A DNA stretch of 6,982 nucleotides from DATGQT01 sp033720695 (GTDB lineage: Bacteria; Bacteroidota; Rhodothermia; Rhodothermales; Rubricoccaceae): NCBI GenBank assembly GCA_033720695.1, contig JAWWCA010000190.1, forward strand, positions 1 to 6,982. The letters run 5' to 3'. Of the stretch, positions 3,006-6,982 are shown piece after piece. The notes under the pieces are model-generated. The model was not told the DNA's origin. It did not search any database and was given only the letters and a program-made list of their open reading frames with translations. Each line of letters begins with the position of its first letter. Position 1 is the first letter of the stretch. The translations under genes and the position numbers were made by a program.

Positions 3006-5972
3006 TCAGCGCACCCGCGTCATGCGCTGGGTGTGGACGGTCCCACCGGCCTCGAAGCGGACGACGTAGACGCCCGAGGCGAGGCGCGCGGCATCGAAGG
3101 CGACGGCGTGCGTGCCGGCCTCCTGGCCCTCGGCGGTGTGGCGCCACACCGTGCGGCCGAGGAGGTCGTACACCGTGAGCTGGGCCGTCGCACTCTCGGG
3201 CAGCTGGTAGCGCAGCGTGGCCGCGTCCGCGAACGGGTTCGGGTAGGGGGGGAGGAGGGCGAACGTCTCGGGCGTGGTGGCGCCCGCCGCCGCGAACGGC
3301 GACGCCGCGGCGTCGCCGCCGAAGAGGAGGACGCCGCGCCCGTCGCGCGTCCCGAAGGCGACCTCGGCGACGCCGTTCCAGTCCACGTCCGGCACCGCGA
3401 TCACGACCTCGCCCGACTCGTCGAACGAGCCGTCGCCGAAGGTGTAGCTCCAGAGCAGCGAGCCGTCGGCGCCGGAGAGGAGGACGGTGCGGCCGGCCTT
3501 GCCGGTGGCGGCCACGTCCTCGGCCCCGTCGCCGTCCACGTCGGGCACCGTCGCCACGTCGAAGACCTGGTCGTTGAGGTTATAGGTCCACACCTGGGCG
3601 CCGGTGCCGCCGTCGAGCGCGAAGACGAGCGAGCTCGTGGAGCCGACGGCGACCTTGGGCGTGGCCGTGCCGTCGTCGAAGACGGCGACGTCCCAGATGG
3701 TGCCGATGCCGGCGGAGGTCCAGACGAGGCTGCCGTCGGCGCCGCTGCGCCGCTGCAGCGAGAGCGTGCCGACCCCGCTCGCGAGGAGGTCCTCGGCCCC
3801 GCCCCCGGCGGGGTAGGGCTCGATGATGAAGGCGGAGAAGCCGGGGTCCACGCTCCAGCGCGGCGTGCCGTCCACGGTGTGGTAGGCCGCGAGGAAGTGG
3901 GTGCCCGACTCGCCGCCGCCCGAGGCCACGCGGCGCTCGGTGCCCGCGTCGAAGAGGAGGGTGCGGAAGTTGGGCAGGCTCGCGGCCCGCTCCCAAACCA
4001 CGGCGCCCGAGGCCCCGTCGTGGAGGTAGACGCGGCGATTGTTGTACGGGTTGGGGCTCTGGGCGCTGGCCGTCCCGGTGCCCGTCGCCACGTCGGGGAT
4101 GCCGTCGCCGGTGACGTCGTAGCGGGCGCTGACGGAGTAGTAGCCGGCGAGGTAGGGGTCGTCGCCCTGCTCGTCGCCGATCTCCCAGATGGGGACGCCG
4201 GTGGCGCCGGAGAGCGCGACGACGTGGTCGTGCCCGCCTTCCGTCCCGATCACGACGTCGCCGACGCCGTCGCCGTCGAGGTCGCCCGCCGCGGTCATGC
4301 CGTACTCGTAGAGCTGGCTGTTGCCGCTGACGGCCCCGCAGTTGTTGTTGTCCGGGCACGAGTTGAACGTCCACAGGATGGCCGTCTGGCCCCACCCGTT
4401 GCCGTCGACGGCGAACGTGAAGTAGTTCCGCGAGGCGAAGACGAGGTCGGGCACCCCGTCGCCGGTGAGGTCGCCGGGGGAGACGATGCTGTGGATCTTG
4501 AGGTCGTCGAAGGAGGTGTTCGGGTTGTCGGGCGTCGTCAGGCTCCAGAGCACGTCGCCGCCGTCGAGGACGGGGAGGATGCCCTCGCCGGTGAGCGGGA
4601 CGACCCCCCGCGAGCGGAGCGGGTCGTTGGAGCGGACGAGCACGTGCTCGGTGTACGAGCGCACCTCCAAGGGGCGGAACTCCACCTCCACCTCCAGGGT
4701 GTCGAGCGTGGCGACCACCGTCGGGAAGCCGCCCGTGAGGACGTTGAAGGCCGGGTCGCTCGGGCGCACCTCCTCGACCTGGAGCGCCTTCGCGCTCACG
4801 TTCACGATCTGGAGCGGCCAGCGGATGGCGCTCCGGCCCTCGCCGTCCACGGCGAGCGGGGGCCCCTCCACGCGGACGGCGCCGTAGTCGTGGCTGCCCT
4901 CCACGAACGCGACGTGGGGGGTGGGGTAGACGCCGAACCCGCTCAGCGGCACCGTCACCGTCGGGGTCGAGACGTCGTTGGTCGCGAACGAGAGGGAGCC
5001 GCCGTACGCGATGGTCGGGGCCGACGGCGTGAAGGTGACGTCGGTGACGAGGGTCTCGCCCGGGAGGATCGTCGTGGCGGTGAGCGAGGTGGCGAAGGCG
5101 GCGCCCGAGACCTGGACGTCCGAGAGCACGAGGTCGCCGTCGCCCACGTTCGTGATTGAGAGGGGGAGGACGTACTCGGCCTCGAAGACGCGGACGCCGA
5201 AGTCGACCGCGGAGGGGGAGACCGAGACCTGGGGGTTCCCGCTCGTCTGGAGGTCGATCTTGTAGATGAAGTAGGTGGCGACCTCGCGGCCCACGAGGTA
5301 GAGGTAGCGGCTGCCGTCGTAGGCGAGCCCGCGCGGCCGGCCGACGCCCGGCGGCAGCTCGACCTCCTGGCGCACCGTGCCCGTCGCGATGTCGAACTCG
5401 TAGAGGAGCTCGATGTTGGAGCCGTCGTCGCCCACGTTCGTGGCCCAGAACGTCGAGCCGTCCTCGAACGTGATCCCCCCCGGCTGCGTCTCGGGGAAGG
5501 GGTAGGTGAAGTCGATCTCGCCCGTGACGGGGTCGAGGCCGTGGATGGCGGCCTCCTCGTTGGGGAAGGCCTGCGCCGCGATCACGCACGGCCCGCGCAT
5601 CTCGAGCCCGTGCATCAGCTCGCCCGGCGCCGGGATCGAGCCGATGATGGCGCCGGTGCCGTCGACGGTGTTGATGCGGGGGTCGGACGAGTCGAACGAC
5701 GTCGAGACGCGCCAGTTGGGGCTCTCCCACGCGATCCCGCGCGGATCGAACGAGAGGTCCACGACCGGGGTGAGGGCGCCCGTGGCGAGGTCCACCCGGA
5801 CGATCTGGTCGGTCGAGGTGTTGGCGGCGTAGAGCTCGCCGTCGACCCACTCGAGGCCCCAGAGCGACGGGTTGCCCTCGGGATCGATCACATCGACGAA
5901 GGTCTGGGCCGGGGCGGAGGAAGCCGCGAGGAGCAGGAGCGGAAGGACGAGGAGGCGGGAGCGGACAGGCAT
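3006..5972 (-). CDS. Large secreted multidomain beta-propeller/Ig protein with T9SS sorting domain
   Basis: A 988-residue exported protein, function unknown. The signal peptide is residues 1-23 (MPVRSR, then LLVLPLLLLAASS, cleavage near APAQ/TF). Residues 24-247 look like an SMP-30/NHL-type beta-propeller (LWGLEWVDGELYAAN, GGITFEDGSTFWATN, PRGLAYDGSRYLYLV). Residues 248-346 and about 350-462 are two HYDIN/ASPM-SPD-2-like Ig domains (VDFGVRVFE..., SITNVGDGDLVLSDV, VPLSGFG; then VPLTGEG). Residues 470-885 form a second propeller mixing FG-GAP calcium loops (DLTGDGVPD 501-509, DLDGDGVGD 564-572, DVTGDGIPD 619-627, DVDGDGAED 811-819) with PQQ-like GxxG...W strands. Residues 905-988 are a type A T9SS sorting domain (PYPNPF 909-914, VYDLLGR 934-940, ASGVYVVRF 965-973), cleaved on export across the outer membrane. 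The start follows from the signal peptide; the frame is open upstream but has no nearby alternative. The promoter is likely at 5999-6029, and the transcript ends at the shared hairpin. Probably a cell-surface or released binding or adhesion protein rather than an enzyme; no catalytic motif is seen. Confidence 0.93.
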   Translation of the reverse strand: MPVRSRLLVLPLLLLAASSAPAQTFVDVIDPEGNPSLWGLEWVDGELYAANTSTDQIVRVDLATGALTPVVDLSFDPRGIAWESPNWRVSTSFDSSDPRINTVDGTGAIIGSIPAPGELMHGLEMRGPCVIAAQAFPNEEAAIHGLDPVTGEIDFTYPFPETQPGGITFEDGSTFWATNVGDDGSNIELLYEFDIATGTVRQEVELPPGVGRPRGLAYDGSRYLYLVGREVATYFIYKIDLQTSGNPQVSVSPSAVDFGVRVFEAEYVLPLSITNVGDGDLVLSDVQVSGAAFATSLTATTILPGETLVTDVTFTPSAPTIAYGGSLSFATNDVSTPTVTVPLSGFGVYPTPHVAFVEGSHDYGAVRVEGPPLAVDGEGRSAIRWPLQIVNVSAKALQVEEVRPSDPAFNVLTGGFPTVVATLDTLEVEVEFRPLEVRSYTEHVLVRSNDPLRSRGVVPLTGEGILPVLDGGDVLWSLTTPDNPNTSFDDLKIHSIVSPGDLTGDGVPDLVFASRNYFTFAVDGNGWGQTAILWTFNSCPDNNNCGAVSGNSQLYEYGMTAAGDLDGDGVGDVVIGTEGGHDHVVALSGATGVPIWEIGDEQGDDPYLAGYYSVSARYDVTGDGIPDVATGTGTASAQSPNPYNNRRVYLHDGASGAVVWERAASLPNFRTLLFDAGTERRVASGGGESGTHFLAAYHTVDGTPRWSVDPGFSAFIIEPYPAGGGAEDLLASGVGTLSLQRRSGADGSLVWTSAGIGTIWDVAVFDDGTATPKVAVGSTSSLVFALDGGTGAQVWTYNLNDQVFDVATVPDVDGDGAEDVAATGKAGRTVLLSGADGSLLWSYTFGDGSFDESGEVVIAVPDVDWNGVAEVAFGTRDGRGVLLFGGDAAASPFAAAGATTPETFALLPPYPNPFADAATLRYQLPESATAQLTVYDLLGRTVWRHTAEGQEAGTHAVAFDAARLASGVYVVRFEAGGTVHTQRMTRVR

Positions 5973-5998
5973 GCGCGATGAACCGTGTGAAGAGCGTG

Positions 5999-6029
5999 TA
6001 AACCTAGGGCACAGGACCCGACGGGTCAA
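5999..6029 (-). promoter_or_regulatory. Bacteroidota-type promoter for the large secreted protein
   Basis: On the minus strand TTG at 6029-6027 is followed after 20 bases by TAGGTTTA at 6006-5999. This fits the Bacteroidota sigma-A consensus TTG...TAnnTTTG (spacing 17-23) with only the last base off. Transcription would begin roughly 20 bases before the ATG at 5972, giving a short leader without a Shine-Dalgarno sequence, which is normal for this group. The spacer holds a palindrome at 6015-6027. Confidence 0.55.
6015..6027. promoter_or_regulatory. 13-bp inverted repeat in the promoter spacer, candidate operator
   Basis: GACCCG-A-CGGGTC is a perfect 6-bp inverted repeat around a single central base. 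It lies between, and slightly overlaps, the -33 and -7 elements of the minus-strand promoter, where a dimeric regulator would block RNA polymerase. It is in the 139-base region between two divergent envelope genes and so could affect both. No known regulator consensus is recognised. Confidence 0.35.
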
Positions 6030-6111
6030 CGCGTCGAACAAGGAATACCATCCAGCGCCCGCTCGCGTTAGGAATGGAGGTCCCGCCCGCCCCCTCGCGC
6101 CGCCTCGCGCC

Positions 6112-6982
6112 GTGCCCGTCCCCCGCCTGCTCGTCGCCTGCCTCCTCGTGCTCTCCGGGGCGGCGGCGGCGCAGCCGGTCGCGCTAGAGGGCCGCGTCCT
6201 CGACACCGAGACGGCCGAGCCCCTCGCGGGCGCGACCGCGCAGGCCCTCGGCGGCGCGGGCGCGGTGGCCGACGCCGAGGGCCGATTCCGCCTCCCCCTC
6301 CCGGCGCTCCCAGCGGCCGTCGTCGTCCGCTTCGTCGGCTACCAGGCCGACACGCTCCGCCTCAGCGGCCCCGGGCCCTTCCGTCGGACCATCCGACTTG
6401 TGCCCGTGCCGGCGCCACTCGGCGAGGTGACGGTGACCGACGAGAACGCGGCCGTGGGGATCCTCCGCCGCGTCCTCGCACGGAAGGCCTCACTCCGCCG
6501 CCGCGTCCCGGCATACGGCGCCGAGGGCTATGCCCGCCTCACGCTCCGGCGCGTCCCCTACGGCGTCTCCGAAGGCACCGTGGCGCGGCTCGAAGAGGCG
6601 CTGACGAACGTGTTCTGGCGCGCGACGGGTGGGGGGCGGGAGGAGGTCGTCGCGCGGCGGCGCGTCCCCGACGGAGGACCCTTCCGCTACGTCGGGCTCG
6701 ACGCCGTGCCCGACCTCTTCTTCGACGACACCGTCGTCCTCGACGGCACGCGTTACCCGACGCCGACGCACCCCGATGCGCTCGCCCTCTACGACGTCCG
6801 ACTCGGCGCCATCACCGAGGCCGACGGCCTCCGCTTCTACGACATCGCCCTCGCACCGCGGGGCGCGCGCGGACTGCAGGGGCGCATTCGGGTCGTGGAC
6901 AGCCTGTTCGTCCTCGCGGAGGCCGAGTTGCGGACGGTGGGCTCGGGCCGCCGCAGCCTCGTCACCGCCTTCGATGCGACCA
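6112..6982 (+). CDS. Carboxypeptidase-regulatory-like + DUF5686 family exported protein (N-terminal part, runs off window)
   Basis: The frame is open from the GTG at 6112 to the window edge (290 codons visible) with no in-frame ATG nearby; GTG is chosen because a signal peptide follows at once (VPVPR, then LLVACLLVLSGAAAAQ, cleavage near residue 21). C10 sits in a lipobox-like LVAC, but the hydrophobic stretch continues past it, so ordinary signal-peptidase cleavage is more likely. Residues 24-108 form a carboxypeptidase-D-regulatory-like beta-sandwich (EGRVLDTETAEPLAGATAQ, ADAEGRFRLPL, VVRFVGYQADTLRL, GEVTVT), the domain common at the N-terminus of Bacteroidota outer-membrane proteins. From about 112 (AVGILRRVLARK, GAEGYARLTLRRV, FRYVGLDAVPDLFFDD, GLRFYDIALAPRG, GRIRVVDSLFVLAEAEL) it matches the DUF5686 pattern. 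Such proteins are usually around 800 residues, with a predicted C-terminal outer-membrane barrel not visible here. Divergently oriented to the T9SS cargo gene. The molecular function of the family is unknown to me. Confidence 0.85.
   Translation, partial: MPVPRLLVACLLVLSGAAAAQPVALEGRVLDTETAEPLAGATAQALGGAGAVADAEGRFRLPLPALPAAVVVRFVGYQADTLRLSGPGPFRRTIRLVPVPAPLGEVTVTDENAAVGILRRVLARKASLRRRVPAYGAEGYARLTLRRVPYGVSEGTVARLEEALTNVFWRATGGGREEVVARRRVPDGGPFRYVGLDAVPDLFFDDTVVLDGTRYPTPTHPDALALYDVRLGAITEADGLRFYDIALAPRGARGLQGRIRVVDSLFVLAEAELRTVGSGRRSLVTAFDAT

Noticed and set aside
3480..4500. Repeated GTCGCCGTC/GTCGCCGGTGA-like DNA segments, considered as a tandem or CRISPR-like repeat
   Set aside because: They are simply the codons of the repeated DxDGDG calcium-binding loops; spacing follows the protein blades and no non-coding array is present.
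3033..5159. 708-codon open frame on the plus strand opposite the secreted protein gene
   Set aside because: Biased Arg/Gly/Glu/Val/Asp composition without motifs, while the minus frame has clear signal peptide, FG-GAP and T9SS motifs.
3580..5850. 756-codon minus-strand frame overlapping the secreted protein
   Set aside because: Arg/Pro/His-rich out-of-frame reading of the same gene; no recognisable domain.
5973..6206. 78-residue N-terminal extension of the secreted protein
   Set aside because: It would bury the signal peptide, run through the predicted promoter and overlap the divergent gene; the ATG at 5972 begins a textbook signal peptide.
6490..6771. 93-codon minus-strand frame under the DUF5686 gene
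   Set aside because: No motif; antisense to a convincing coding frame.

Overview
The window looks like a chromosomal piece of a very GC-rich member of the Bacteroidota, most likely the Rhodothermota (Rubricoccus/Rubrivirga/Salinibacter-like). Three things point there. One secreted protein ends in a type IX secretion (T9SS) sorting domain of the PYPNPF...ASGVYVVRF form. A second gene has the carboxypeptidase-regulatory-like + DUF5686 layout that is largely a Bacteroidota family. Start codons generally lack Shine-Dalgarno sequences, while two promoters resemble the Bacteroidota TTG / TAnnTTTG pattern. The genus is inferred from composition and protein style, not from a search.

Layout from left to right. 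On the minus strand, transcribed leftward, lie rplU (ribosomal protein bL21, 1717-2070), rpmA (bL27, 1427-1687) and then a PLP-dependent class V aminotransferase/kynureninase-like enzyme (48-1283). A nested hairpin and a 143-base gap carrying an 11-bp tandem repeat and a G-quadruplex motif separate rpmA from the enzyme, so it is probably a separate unit. Divergent from rplU on the plus strand is a FAHD1-type fumarylacetoacetate hydrolase family protein (2285-2950), whose start codon is abutted by five perfect copies of a heptanucleotide. It ends at a 16-bp perfect hairpin (2950-2986) shared with a convergent minus-strand gene (3006-5972). That gene encodes a 988-residue exported protein: signal peptide, beta-propeller, two HYDIN-like Ig domains, an apparently eight-bladed FG-GAP/PQQ-type propeller and a T9SS sorting domain. 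Divergent from it, a GTG-initiated DUF5686-family outer-membrane/exported protein (6112 to the window end) runs off the right edge.

Functionally the left part is housekeeping (large-subunit ribosomal proteins plus two small-molecule enzymes acting on keto-acid or amino-acid substrates) and the right part is cell-envelope and secreted proteins. I see no mobile element, CRISPR array, tRNA, rRNA or defence system. I found no convincing new multi-gene system. The most interesting items are the heptamer repeat at the FAHD1-like start, the palindrome in the rplU leader, the inverted repeat inside the promoter of the large secreted protein, and the architecture of that protein. Very long open frames antisense to or overlapping these genes are GC-composition artefacts.
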